Below the pieces are notes generated by a model. It was given only the letters and a program-made list of their open reading frames with translations, ran no database searches and was not told the origin of the DNA. The translations under genes and the position numbers were made by a program. This document shows, one piece after another, positions 36,392-47,644 of a stretch of DNA of 64,000 bases. Source of the stretch: Lota lota (lineage: Eukaryota > Chordata > Actinopteri > Gadiformes > Lotidae); contig JACYXH010000236.1 of the NCBI GenBank assembly GCA_026745465.1, positions 236,001-300,000 on the forward strand. Reading direction: 5' to 3'. Every line of letters begins with the position of its first letter. Position 1 is the first letter of the stretch.

Positions 36392-36767
36392 TCCCAATTC
36401 ACTGTACTACAGTTTAGTGTTCAGATTTCCCGGAAGGAATCTTAAGTGGAGCGAATGACAATGTGTCGGCTGCAGCACGATGACTTCCTTAACATTCATT
36501 CGAAACTCCCATGATTTCTTTTGTTCTTTTTTTCTTTGCCATTCATTGCTTTGGCCCGTCCCCAGCCCACAGGGGGGTGAGAGCATCAGTGCGGAGGAAA
36601 TAGCTTAATTACACCGTGCTTGAGCTTGAATAATGCTCACATGGAAACTCCACTGACCGACCGAGCAACAACAGTTGATGTCTGCGTGGGGAATTATCGA
36701 AGGTTGTGTGCACTTGCGTTAACACAGGTCTCACAGTACCTGTGTTTATTTTCTATTTGTCCTTTTG

Positions 36768-36773
36768 GTGTGT

Positions 36774-36822
<49 letters not shown>

Positions 36823-36850
36823 CGTGCGTGCGTGAGCGTGTGTGTGTGTC
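36768..36850. repeat. (GT)n microsatellite
   Basis: About 25 GT units followed by GCGT variants. Confidence 0.97.
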
Positions 36851-37158
36851 AGGGGTTTGGGGGGGTTGGCTTTGCTTTAACCGACTGCCGGTAAAGGTGT
36901 CCTCCATTTTGGCTCAATTAGTGCTGCACATCACTGTTCTCCTTTAGTCAGAAGCCCTTTATGAGCCGTGTGTGTATGTGTGTGTACCTGCGCGCGGAGG
37001 TTTGTCTGTGAGTGCATTTTTATGAGTGTGCGCTCCTTCATCCTGAAGCGGGAGGGGAGGCTGTCAGGGCTCGGGGGAGGCTTGAGAGAGAGAGGGGTCG
37101 TTAATCAAGACGGGCAGGAGCGACAGCCCCGCGTTCCCAGGATGCCGCTGGAACAGAA

Positions 37159-37171
37159 CCCCCCCCCCCCC
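37159..37171. repeat. Poly-C run, 13 bases
   Basis: C homopolymer followed by CCA-rich sequence up to the CT satellite. Confidence 0.95.
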
Positions 37172-37226
37172 ATCCCACCACTACCACCACCACCAGCATA
37201 CACCCACCTACCACCTCGCCCTAGAT

Positions 37227-37495
37227 CTCTCTCTCTCTGTCTCTCTGTCTCTCTCTCTCTCTCTGCCGTCCTCTCTCGCTCTCTCTCCCGTCCTCTCTCT
37301 CCCGTCCTCTCTCTGCCATCCTCTCTCTCTCCCGTCCTCTCTCTCCAGTCCTCTCTCTCCAGTCCTCTCTCTCTCTCCCGTCCTCTCTCTCCTGTCCTCT
37401 CTCTGCCGTCCTCTCTCTCCAGTCCTCTCTCTGCCGTCCTCTCTCTCTCCAGTCCTCTCTCCTGTCCTCTCTCTCTCTCTCTCTCTCTCTCTGCC

Positions 37496-37541
<46 letters not shown>

Positions 37542-37704
37542 GTCCTCTCTCTCTCTCTCTTTCTCTCTCTCTCTGCTGTCCTCTCTCTCTCTCTCTCTCT
37601 GCCGTCCTCTCTCTCTCTCTCTTTCTCTCTCTCTCTGCCGTCCTCTCTCTCTCTGCCGTCCTCTCTCTCTCTCTCTCTCTGCCGTCCTCTCTCTCTCTGC
37701 TGTC

Positions 37705-37776
<72 letters not shown>

Positions 37777-37838
37777 TGTCCTCTCTCTCTCTCTCTGCCG
37801 TCCTCTCTCTCTCTCTCTCTGCCGTCCTCTCTCTCCCT
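37227..37838. repeat. Large CT satellite with CTGCCGTC spacers
   Basis: About 610 bp of CT repeats punctuated by 'ctgccgtc', 'ctccagtc' or 'ctcccgtc' at irregular spacing (roughly 15-60 bp). This gives the longest open frame in the window (349 codons, SLSLSLSAVLSLS), which is a repeat artefact. The spacer motifs suggest higher-order expansion by unequal exchange. Confidence 0.97.
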
Positions 37839-37865
37839 CTATGATTGGAGCACTAATTAACGGGG

Positions 37866-37898
37866 CTGCCTCTGCTCAGACTCTCTCAGCAGAGGCAG
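37866..37898. repeat. 11-bp inverted repeat
   Basis: 'ctgcctctgct' and its complement with an 11-base loop, directly beside the CT satellite. Confidence 0.75.
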
Positions 37899-37904
37899 GG
37901 GACG

Positions 37905-38735
37905 GCCAACCTTTTGTTCCCTGGCCTCGCATCACACTCTGTAAAAGACAAAAACAACTACAGCAGCGGTGCACCCATATAAAAGAAAAGTTCCCAGTAT
38001 ATATGTCTCCCCAGTAGTATGTAACTTTCTGGAATATGTGTTTAGCTAAACCTGCACTACGTACCGCCCAACTTCTTTCCACTGCAGTCATCACTTTAGT
38101 TGGGGAAATTATTAGAAATGATGAGGTGAAATAGCGATAATAAATTCCCATTCACCGCTTGGTTATGTAAACGGTAGATAGGCTGCATGTCACTTCTTCT
38201 CCATCCCATAACGGGAGGTTATTTTGCGGCAAAGCTGGCGTTTCCTCTACATTGTCTCCATCCACACACCAAATTGATTTAGAGGAATACATTCTCAAGG
38301 GTTGGTGGAGTGGGAGGCTGGTTTATTGTCTTTCCACACTCATTGTTTCAAATGATGTTGAAACAAAAGCAATGACTGCAGTGGAACACGTGGCATAGTG
38401 CAAAAATGAATTCAGAACATTAACTTTATAAATGCTAGCTGGGGCATTTGGATAGGTAAAACTATATGTTAGAATATGATCAAGCAGAAAAAAAAGGAAA
38501 AGAAGATCTGGAGAGAAAATACCAAACATGAATGTCAAACAATAAAGGACGTCTGAGATGACTAAATACTCTGCTTGACTACCAACGGAAACAAAAGAGA
38601 GCAATGGATGCTGAAGACGAAAGACGAATGATCGCTCATTTCTGGCCAAACAATGATGCTATCGCTAGCAATGACATGCCACTTTTTATTTTAGTTATTT
38701 ATTTTCTAGGCTCTGAGTGACGTTCATCAAACTAT
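37905..38735. other. Unique AT-rich sequence
   Basis: No gene or repeat recognised. Confidence 0.5.
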
Positions 38736-38738
38736 GAG

Positions 38739-38758
38739 CCCCCCCCCCCCCCCCCCCC
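38739..38758. repeat. Poly-C run, 20 bases
   Basis: Uninterrupted C homopolymer. Confidence 0.97.
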
Positions 38759-38931
38759 TCTATTAGCTACACCCCACCCCCCATCGGGCGTGTCTAACAA
38801 AACAATTCCAGCCCCATTTGGAAATGTATTCATGGCTGCGTTACACCTGATTCCCTTTCGCAGCCGATGCATTTCTTCAAGCATTATGTTTGGTGCCCAT
38901 GCCACCCACGCACAAGTTAAGAGGGCGACTT

Positions 38932-39153
38932 TCTCTCTCTCTCTAACTCTCTCTCTCGCTCTCTCTCTAACTCTTTCTCTCTCTAACTCTAACTCTTTCT
39001 CTCTAACTCTCTCTAACTCTCTCTCTCTAACTCTCTCTCTCTCTCTAACTCTCTCTCTCTAACTCTTTCTCTCTCTAACTCTAACCCTTTGTCTCTCTAA
39101 CTCTCTCTCTCTCTAACTCTCTCTCTCTAACTCTTTCTCTCTCTAACTCTAAC

Positions 39154-39191
<38 letters not shown>

Positions 39192-39207
39192 CTCTCTAAC
39201 ACTTTCT
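38932..39207. repeat. CT/CTCTAA satellite
   Basis: CT repeats regularly broken by TAA, so that CTCTAA and CTCTCTAA units recur; a few units read CTAACCC. The hexamer differs from the vertebrate telomere repeat CCCTAA by one base. Confidence 0.95.
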
Positions 39208-39268
39208 CTCTTTCACGCCCACCTTCCTCAGCATTCCCTTTGTTAAGCTTCTTATTCAGACATTCGCA

Positions 39269-39313
39269 CATATATATATACATATATATATATCGTACAT
39301 ACATATATGTGTG

Positions 39314-39376
<63 letters not shown>

Positions 39377-39410
39377 ATATAAATGTGTGTGCATGTATGT
39401 ATGTATGCAC
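39269..39410. repeat. Compound TA/GT/GTAT array
   Basis: TA arrays (39269-39293 and 39317-39361) separated by 'cgtacatacatatatgtgtg' and followed by GT and TATG repeats. Confidence 0.97.
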
Positions 39411-39411
39411 A

Positions 39412-40120
39412 CAATGTATTATCATGAGGGCATGCTTCTCACTAGACGATCTGCTGTCATCTTAAAGGGGCTGTAAGTGATCGTCAATCGTCGTCTAACT
39501 TCCTGTCCTCTGTTGCAGAAGGCAATCCCCTCCCTCCTCCCCAAGATCGACAGCGCATGTTTCTTCACCAATCAAAGGCCTTGTGGTGTGCCTTTTTATA
39601 TGGCGTCCTGCATGGCTCCTGACTCTTTTTCCTGGCAGCTTTCTTTTCTTCCTTCTTTTCTTCACAGTTTTTTTCTCTTGGCGTGTTGGGCTGTGTAAGC
39701 CGTTCCTTGGAGCGCTGGGATCGGTAGCTTTGCCTGTCAGTCAACACTGAAGTATTGCGGCCTGCCCGTGAACGCGCAGAAAGGACCGCCTCTTTGTGGA
39801 GATCTCGCTCCTGATTGGATAAGGGGCGAAAGGGATACCAGAATTTCGGAATGGTGTCGTGCATCATTCTGTACATTCATAGACATATATCAAGTGTGTT
39901 GTGTGTACATGCATGCGCAGTATACTGCACCACACAACGCGATGTTGATCCAAAATGGACGATGTCGTCAACGGTGTCATAGAGGAGTGAGGCCTGTAGT
40001 GGGGCGTCCGCAGACCAGCAACGTTTCTACTGGTGGGAAGGACTAAATCTGGGCCCGGGGGCAGATCTCACGCTCCCTGTTTTAGTGTGTGACTGTTCAT
40101 CTCATTTGCTCCCCTTTACG
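39412..40120. other. Unique sequence
   Basis: A splice-acceptor-like 'cctctgttgcag' ends near 39519 and is followed by an open frame (KAIPSLLPKIDSACF), but no donor or known protein was found. Confidence 0.4.
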
Positions 40121-40121
40121 T

Positions 40122-40147
40122 CCCCCCCCCCCCCCCCCACACACACA
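40122..40147. repeat. Poly-C run, 17 bases, then short (CA)n
   Basis: C homopolymer (40122-40138) followed directly by CA units. Confidence 0.97.
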
Positions 40148-40247
40148 TGTGCACGAGAACAAACAACCAGCATCTCTTCACAGACTTTCTTCTCTTTCTT
40201 GCTCCCCGCCTCCCAGATGACAGCGTGTCTGTGTCTCTTATTTGCGT

Positions 40248-40294
40248 GTATGTGTGTGCATGCATGTTTGTGTGTGTGTGTGTGTGTGTGTGTG
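40248..40294. repeat. (GT)n microsatellite
   Basis: About 13 perfect GT units inside imperfect GT/GCAT sequence. Confidence 0.95.
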
Positions 40295-40491
40295 CACGTC
40301 TCTGTCAGCATGTCTTTTCAAAAATATCATCTCTCTTTAATCTGTCAATCTTCTTCACTCAGGCAGGTTGCGCTTCATTGTCAGGGCTCTCTTGTTCTAT
40401 CCTTGCCAAAATGGAGTAGGATGATGCAATGCTAGTACTAGAACACTTATTGGTAGAACCCCCGTCCCATTGTTTGTGTGTGTGTCTCAAT

Positions 40492-40493
<2 letters not shown>

Positions 40494-40533
<40 letters not shown>

Positions 40534-40556
40534 CTCTTTCTCACTCTCTCTCCCTC
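40494..40556. repeat. (CT)n microsatellite
   Basis: About 18 perfect CT units, then imperfect CT. Confidence 0.97.
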
Positions 40557-41008
40557 TTGACTAGATGTCAGAGATGTCAGTTGACCTCGAAACGCAGCTG
40601 TCTCTCCGGAGATGTCTGTTAAACCGTCTGTGTGTCTGCCTGCTTACCTACAAAGCACTAGTTCTCAGCATTTACCCCCTTTGAACCCCTAGATTAGCGC
40701 CATCACAACCCCTTACTCACGAGTCCCAGCAAGTCCCTGGCAGCACCATTGGTTAAATGGGAATCATCTGGATAACATGCAAACTCACTGGTCCCCACTC
40801 TCCCCGTCTATCTGGGTTCTGGTATCGTGGTCGCTGAGGAGGAAAAGTTTGGAGCTGGCCCACTGGGGAAATATATGTTGGCCGTCTATTGCATTAGTTT
40901 TCTAAGCCTCACATTAGGAGGTGATCAGATTCCCCCAAGTAGAAGGAACAGGGGAAGGAGGTGGAGGAGTAAGAATGATGGACCATGGGCATCGGATGGA
41001 ATCTCCTC

Positions 41009-41011
<3 letters not shown>

Positions 41012-41042
<31 letters not shown>

Positions 41043-41186
41043 GCTTTAATGCCTGCGTGGGCCTATCTGTCTTGCATACTTGCCTGCATGTGCGAAGGCA
41101 TTTTCGAGAACTTGTTCATATCTACTGTATGTACGTATGTATATATTCATGTATGTGTGTGTGGGTGTGAGAGTGTGAGACACAAG

Positions 41187-41254
<68 letters not shown>

Positions 41255-41398
41255 GCTTTAATGCCTGCGTGGGCCTATCTGTCTTGCATACTTGCCTGCA
41301 TGTGCGAAGGCATTTTCGAGAACTTGTTCATATCTACTGTATGTACGTATGTATATATTCATGTATGTGTGTGTGGGTGTGAGAGTGTGAGACACAAG

Positions 41399-41430
<32 letters not shown>
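41012..41430. repeat. 212-bp tandem duplication with (GT)n spacers
   Basis: A 150-bp non-repetitive unit (41041-41189) recurs at 41253-41401 without any difference I can find. The copies are separated by GT arrays of different length (about 30 bp, 62 bp and 29 bp). The period is 212 bp. Identity of the unique part implies a very recent duplication or an assembly duplication seeded by the GT array. Confidence 0.95.
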
Positions 41431-41433
<3 letters not shown>

Positions 41434-41479
41434 TATGTGTGGGCACATGTATGCTTGTGTAATCCTATGAGCATGTATC

Positions 41480-41558
41480 TCTGTGTGTGTGTGTGTGTGT
41501 GTGCATATATAATTGTTCGTTGTGTGCACATCTGTGAGAGAGTGGGTGTGTGTGTGTA

Positions 41559-41595
<37 letters not shown>

Positions 41596-41597
41596 CG
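41480..41597. repeat. Two further (GT)n arrays
   Basis: GT arrays at about 41480-41503 and 41544-41596, separated by non-repetitive DNA. Confidence 0.95.
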
Positions 41598-41688
41598 GGT
41601 TGTGTTTAAACCTACCCATGTGTATGCATGTATGCGCGGGGCCGAATGACTCATAACTTTGCCGTATTCGCACCGCAACTTCCACATG

Positions 41689-41691
<3 letters not shown>

Positions 41692-41727
<36 letters not shown>

Positions 41728-41730
41728 CAC
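41692..41730. repeat. (CA)n microsatellite
   Basis: About 17 CA units with one CGCA interruption. Confidence 0.96.
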
Positions 41731-41759
41731 ATAGCATAGCATAGACATGTTATCTGAAG

Positions 41760-42090
41760 CATCTCTCGCAGCGGCGGGGGCTCGGCGGTGTTTACCCTCC
41801 GCGTGCAGCGAGATGCGGGGCCTGTAGGCACGCTGGGTGGGTAGGAGCGGGCCTCACTGCAGGCGCCCGGAGATGAATAGCCAGGCTAGCAAAAGGTGGG
41901 GGGACGGGGGGGGGGGACGTCACTGCAGCTAAGCAGGCCCATAAAGGGGCAGGGAAGTCAATCGGGCCCCATTGAGTGACTCAGTAATGGCTGGCCTGAC
42001 CATCACACTCCCTGGAGGGCCCGTTTTGTTTTCCATTAAGACTGTCATTAGTGTGCCCATGTGAGTGCGGCGCAGGCGTGACGTGACCGC
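41760..42090. other. GC-rich unique sequence with AP-1 motif
   Basis: CpG-bearing sequence at 41765-41870, a G11 run at 41906-41916 and a TGACTCA AP-1 motif at 41977-41983. No gene recognised. Confidence 0.4.
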
Positions 42091-42096
42091 CAAGTG

Positions 42097-42098
<2 letters not shown>

Positions 42099-42136
<38 letters not shown>

Positions 42137-42196
42137 TGTGTGTGTGTGTTTGTGTGTGTGTGTGGGTACGCGTGTGTGTGTGTGTGTTTGTGTGTG
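42099..42196. repeat. (GT)n microsatellite with interruptions
   Basis: About 98 bp of GT with TA, TT and GGTACGC interruptions. Confidence 0.97.
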
Positions 42197-42299
42197 ATGG
42201 ATAGAGTAAGAGAGAGAATGAGAGATATAGAGGGATAAAATGAAATTATGGAACGTGGCAGATGCGATAGAAGTAATAGCCTATATTCCATGAGGCCAC

Positions 42300-44085
42300 A
42301 ATAGTGCCGGCTTTTCCTTTTTTTGTTGCTTCCCCTATTGTTAGTGTTAGCACTTTATTAGCATTTATGTAACATTTATGGCCCTGCCAGAAAAAATAAA
42401 CAAGGGGATTTTGTTCTTTTTTTGTTCTTTTTTTTGCAGTGATGCACTTTATGCCCAGAAGAGAGTGGCGGCCACTTTTGTCTAAATCTTTGTTCTCCCA
42501 TAGTCCCGGGGTGTCTAGTAAAAGGACAGGCTCACAGTATCATCACCCCACTGTCTGCCCTGTGAGCAGGCTGGAAGGAAAGCCATTCGTTTTAATCAAC
42601 CTCCCCCCTCCCCCCCACCAACCCCCTCACTTAAATAGAGAGGGCTACCATCTCCATAAAGATAATTACTAGGAATGTCAGGTGCTTTGACCAGCCCAGG
42701 CCTGTCCTCTCCCACCACCCGGCCCCATGAATAGTGATGGTCCGCAAGGATGGACATGTTTCTTTATATTGGGCCAAGAGCAACACAATTAACTTGACGG
42801 CAGCGATCAGTCAGTGTTAAGCCACGCTCTACCAGCCCACCACCGCTCCACCATAACAGAATAAAGGCACTGCGACGTCACTTTGAATCATCCCCGTGCG
42901 GGCCTTTACGGGCGAAGCGTTTGGCAAACTGAGATGCAATAAAAGATGCACCGGAGAAGGACAGCCAACGGTAAGCGGCTACTTAGCGTGATTCAGCGCA
43001 TCTATTGTCTAGCGCGTCGCTCGCGGTAATACCCTTGATTGAGTGTTTCAGAGTGAATCCGCGCTAAATTCAAGACACGCACACACACGCACAAAAACAT
43101 ATAACGTCGTATACGAAAATCCTCGCGGTACGGGCAGCGACTGAATGGACGAGTGATTTGAAAGGACACAAACGGACACGCCGCTGCGCTTTTGTCCTTG
43201 GGCTGTGTTGTGGTAAATGCGCCGCGGCGGTTGAGTCTGTCGTACAGCACCAATACGTGCATTCACCACCTGCATTTTCTCGTCCGCTACCAATGCACAC
43301 GGATGGGCCGGGGAGCCTGTGGTCTTCAGCCCAGACTTTGACGTGACCCTGACCGCGTCAACGTTGATTGATGGATCTCACAGCGCCGGGGACATCAGCG
43401 TGGAAAGAGAATGGATGCATCGGCGGCCAGGAAGTGACTGACAAGCAGCAGGCTGTGACGCCCCCATATGGCTGGGCCTTCTTTAATAGAGCGGTAATTG
43501 AATATTGAGGTCAACGTGGATGCAACGGGGGTAGAGATGGGAGGTGGAGGAGTCAGATGAATAGTGACACGATTCCAAGATGCACTGCTTTTTTAATTTG
43601 CTGTTTGATTTTCTTTGGTTTAGCACCAGCAACTCACTGCTGCAACAACCAAAAACGATTATACCATGGATAAACAATTTAGTAATGTGTGGATATAATG
43701 ATCAAGCAGTGAGTGCCATTATGGTCTTCATTTCATTTATAAATGCCACCTTGATGGCAGTTTGAGGTTAAGTGTTTCCAGTGGATTCCTTTGCATTAAT
43801 TAAAGTTAATTTCAGACCTTTTTAACGCTTATTATTTGTGACCAATGATTAGACTCAAAAAGACTGGAACACCACCACGTAGTCGTGGTCGGCGACTACG
43901 TAGCAGAGTAAACGCAAATGAACTGTTAACAGATCAATCATAACCGGTTGCAATGCGTCCATTTGGGGACGCCCAAGCAATCAACACTGCTTGGGCCCAT
44001 CCACCGTGCTGCGCTAGGTGTGCTAGGTGGCTCCTAATTGAAATGTATGAGGCGAGTGGCTAAATGATCTGCGCAGACTGTTGGG
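42300..44085. other. Unique sequence, GC-rich and CpG-bearing at 42860-43480
   Basis: No gene recognised. A T-rich tract ends in 'tttttttgcag' at about 42439 and looks like a splice acceptor, but no convincing exon follows. The CpG-bearing segment has overlapping minus-strand frames in three registers, which argues against coding. Confidence 0.4.
43874..43901. repeat. Nested inverted repeats
   Basis: 'acgtagtcg' (43877-43885) pairs perfectly with 'cgactacgt' (43893-43901). The overlapping 'accacg'/'cgtggt' pair (43874-43889) offers an alternative stem, so two mutually exclusive hairpins are possible. Confidence 0.75.
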
Positions 44086-44269
44086 TTGGGGGGCGGGGGA
44101 CGGAGTGATTGCAAACATATGGAACGATTCCTCAGACAAGGGAAACGTTTTCACACTGCAGCGGTTAGACGGACCAGAAACGAAGAAAGGAAGGAAGAAC
44201 AAATGAGAGAACGTGTTCGAGATGCAGGGACAGAGATATTAAGAGGCAGAGAGAGGAGTAGAGAGAGTT

Positions 44270-44284
44270 GGGGGGGGGGGGGGG
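44270..44284. repeat. Poly-G run, 15 bases, in a purine-rich tract
   Basis: G homopolymer flanked by GA-rich sequence (44170-44310). Confidence 0.95.
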
Positions 44285-44596
44285 AGAGAGAGAAAGCGGA
44301 CGTAGCGGAGAGAATAATTTCGCACACAGCCTTGTGATGTTTAATAATAATGTTTTGGAGCAGCCTCTACCGTGCAGCTGGATGTGCTGGAGTTTGTATA
44401 TTTATTTCCCTACACAAGCAGGTTTTGTGGGTACATTTTAGCTACCTCAGAGCCACAGCGTGACAAGGGGGATCCGGGTGGGTATGTTGGCATATGATCA
44501 ACCAATTAAAACCATATGGCTGCACAGTCTAATGGAGTGGAGTGTTGTCATTTGTTTGTCATTTGCAAGGATTGTGGAGACAAGAGTTGGTGTACT

Positions 44597-44650
44597 GGGT
44601 GTGTGTCTGTGTGTGTGTGTCTGTGTGTGTGTGTGTGTGTCTGTGTGTGT

Positions 44651-44729
<79 letters not shown>

Positions 44730-44738
44730 TGTGTGTGT

Positions 44739-44770
<32 letters not shown>

Positions 44771-44771
44771 T
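44597..44771. repeat. (GT)n array with regular CTGT interruptions
   Basis: About 175 bp of GT broken by CT at roughly 10-30 bp intervals. Confidence 0.98.
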
Positions 44772-44779
44772 GTCAAGCT

Positions 44780-46398
44780 GTGCAGAAGCCTGCCAGATTA
44801 ATCTGCACTTTGACCCACATACTGCTAACAAACAGCAACTTTGCCCCCCTCTTTGTGCCGTAACATGAGCCCTCTCCATATCCCGTTATCTTCTTGCCTC
44901 TCGTTTTCCCCGTCGTTCCCTCTCCCCGGCACACACACTGCCACTACTTTTTCCTGCAATAAGCTATTGGCATTTCACTTAGTGATGAATGGATTTAATT
45001 TTTTGTCCCCTCCCAGAATGAGGAGCCAATAAAACCACGGTGTTGTAACTGCATCAACTGGTCAACACAAAATGCGTATGGCTTGATTCAATTTTGGCCC
45101 TTTTAATTGACCTGGCCCTCTTTAACACACTAATTTGTTACCAAAGCACTTACCTATCCCTAACGCTGAGGTGCAGTAATTAGTCAGGGCCACTGTGCTT
45201 TCACCAGGCGAGGCAACACGCACTCTGAATAATATTAGACGTATGAGTGAGACAAATCACAAAGTGTTGGATATGAACACTGAATCTACAGTATACCTTC
45301 CTGAAGATGATGGCATTGATCGGGGGATATGTGGATATGTCAGATCCCATTACTGGATCCACTAGGGCGTATAATCGATATGCCATTATTACATTCCTTC
45401 TATTTAGATGTTTATCTGTACAATTATTTTGACGGCATTTAGTGCATGTTGTGTAAAAAATGCCTTGCTATCGCTTACATATTCGGTTGAAAACATCGCC
45501 TTCTATTCGCCCGGATGCGCTGCTCTCTCTTCTCCTTGACCCCTGTTTATAACAATACTTTGATACCCCGATCATCACTTGAGATATTCTTGTGTTTTTA
45601 TCAGCCGAAACACTCCTGATTTCCAGAGGACGAAAAGAAGTCAAACTGCCGTTTGCTCACAAAAGAACATATCATTTTAGGCACTTCTTTTCTCGCATTC
45701 AGTCCAGGGTAGTTTCCCTACACCCCTGATAAAAGGCTACAACCGATGGCAAAGAAAGTCTATTATCTACAGAAGGAAAATGGTGAAGAGAGGTTCTCAA
45801 TGTGGTTTTTGTGTTTGTAACCCAGACATTTGACTGCAGATCAGATTTATTTGACATTGGAATGACCGCAAATGATAACCATCGACCTACAATAGTCGTT
45901 GTGTGTGTGTGCAAACACAAAGAGCAACTTACATCTTCTTCCAATTCTTCCTTTCCTCAAATGAGCATCTCCCCAAAACATTTCACTGCCGTGCGCAGGC
46001 TGGGGTTTGAGGTAGGGGATGGGACAAGGAGAGAGAGGAGACGGACTACAGTACAAGGATACCACCAGGCAACATGTATTATTCATCCATTCGATGTATT
46101 GACACAGACAGCTCCAGAGAGGAGCGCCGGGCAGACATGTTGAGGTCAGAACAAAATGCTCCACGGAACAGAGTGAGGGTGAACGGAAATACTTGTGTAA
46201 AAAAAGAAAATAATTCAAACCGTCTTGTTAAAGCTTCAAGTTTGTGCGACCGTCAGTACGACACTGTGACTGGAGTGTTGGTGTTGATCGACGGGTGGAT
46301 AGGTGATAGAAATGCGTGTACGCTGCCTAAGAACGTGATGTGCAGTGTCCGATGGAGGGTGTAACGCAGCAACAGATCTGTCTGGCACAAGCCACTAA
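44780..46398. other. Unique sequence
   Basis: No gene or repeat recognised. Overlapping frames on both strands near 45800-46220 look like chance. Confidence 0.5.
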
Positions 46399-46402
46399 TC
46401 CG

Positions 46403-46460
<58 letters not shown>

Positions 46461-46466
46461 CACGGA
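46399..46466. repeat. TA microsatellite inside an inverted repeat
   Basis: About 25 TA units (46408-46459) flanked by 'tccgtgtt' and its exact complement 'aacacgga'. This is the second TA array in the window sitting at the centre of a palindrome. Confidence 0.93.
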
Positions 46467-46755
46467 AAAACATCCAGACAAATTTTCTTTTTGGTGAAAA
46501 CTGCCATCTCTCTCTCTCTGCTGCCAGAACACCCGTTGTGTTTTGTTGTTTTTTCACAAGCCCTCCATCCCGTCGATTGTGCATGGATGCACTAATCCGT
46601 TTGTTTGAGCACATCTGACATGTTCATTACGCCACTAAGCCACACACCGTCACTATTTTCCTCTTTTCTCCCTCAAATCCCGCGATACAGAAAGCTGCAT
46701 TTTCTTACTGCATTGAGACAGTAATTACCATGCAGTCAAAGGAAGGAGGTTGGTA

Positions 46756-46784
46756 GGGGGGGGGGGGGGGGGGGGGGGGGGGGG
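46756..46784. repeat. Poly-G run, 29 bases
   Basis: Uninterrupted G homopolymer; strong quadruplex potential. Confidence 0.98.
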
Positions 46785-46799
46785 ATGGTAAGCTGAAAC

Positions 46800-47590
46800 A
46801 GGGCGTAGCTGATTCTGGCAGCCTTGTGGCGCATTCCAGCACGGCAGACCACAGTCAGACGGCACGCAACATCGGCTCCCCCACCCCCTGCCCTCATAGA
46901 GGTCTTCCGTAATCGGAGAGAGGAGTGCATAGGGAGAAGGGGAGGGTGGATTTATCGAGGTAACATGATGGAGCATGTGGGGTCACCTGACATTGTCAGG
47001 CCGGTGGCTGGTCTGTGCAGTGAGTGATCACGGTGAGAGGCGTGTGCGGGGATGACTCGGGATAAACACTTCGGCCCTACGGTTTCTCGTCGGGGTATTT
47101 TGGTGAGAACCTCCATGCCGGAGAGTGAGGCTTGGTGGCGTCATCGGGCCTCCTCTTTGCTTGAGGAGAAGCGAAGTAATAAATGAAATATCCGTCCACC
47201 ACTCTGGGGGGGCTTGGACGCTGCATGCCTGTTTGAGAACCAGCCTGCCGTCCAGGCTGGTGAATGCTAGGCTGGCGTGGTGCCCGTTTGGCGCGGCGCT
47301 GAGAAAGCGGCAGTGAGCCATCACCGCCGGCTCCATGATTTCCATGATCTGGGTCGGCGAGAGTATTACATGGCCACCTGGAGGCTGGTGAACACCTGGA
47401 CACAGCTTAGCGCCCGGGCTCAGCCACAACGCCCGTCCTCTGCCAACACATACAAGCTCTCCTCACGCTCTGCCGCTCGCTCTGTCTCCTTCTCCATCTC
47501 TCGTGTGCGGACAGTGCACGCCACGACGAGGCGTTGTGCGGTAACGCTATTGTCAAAATCAAACCCGGTTTTCACCTGTGCGCTTTCGAT
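46800..47590. other. GC-rich unique sequence
   Basis: Repeat-free and CpG-bearing. Several overlapping frames on both strands share the same DNA and no protein family is recognised. Confidence 0.4.
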
Positions 47591-47601
47591 AACTTTCTTT
47601 T

Positions 47602-47636
47602 TTGTGTGTGTGTGTGTGTGTGTGTTGTGCACACAC
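47602..47636. repeat. (GT)n meeting (CA)n
   Basis: GT repeats followed after a few bases by 'gcacacaca', making a small inverted arrangement. Confidence 0.9.
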
Positions 47637-47644
47637 AAGATTGG

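Noticed and set aside
36968-38017. 349-codon + strand open frame, longest in the window
   Set aside because: Two thirds of it is the CT satellite read as SLSLSL with SAV spacers; no domain, and the start lies in a GT repeat.
39500-39700. Acceptor-like 'cctctgttgcag' followed by an open frame
   Set aside because: No plausible donor and no recognised peptide; T/C-rich tracts ending in CAG are common here.
42420-42530. T-rich tract ending in 'ttttttgcag'
   Set aside because: A good acceptor, but the following sequence has an early stop and no strong donor within exon range.
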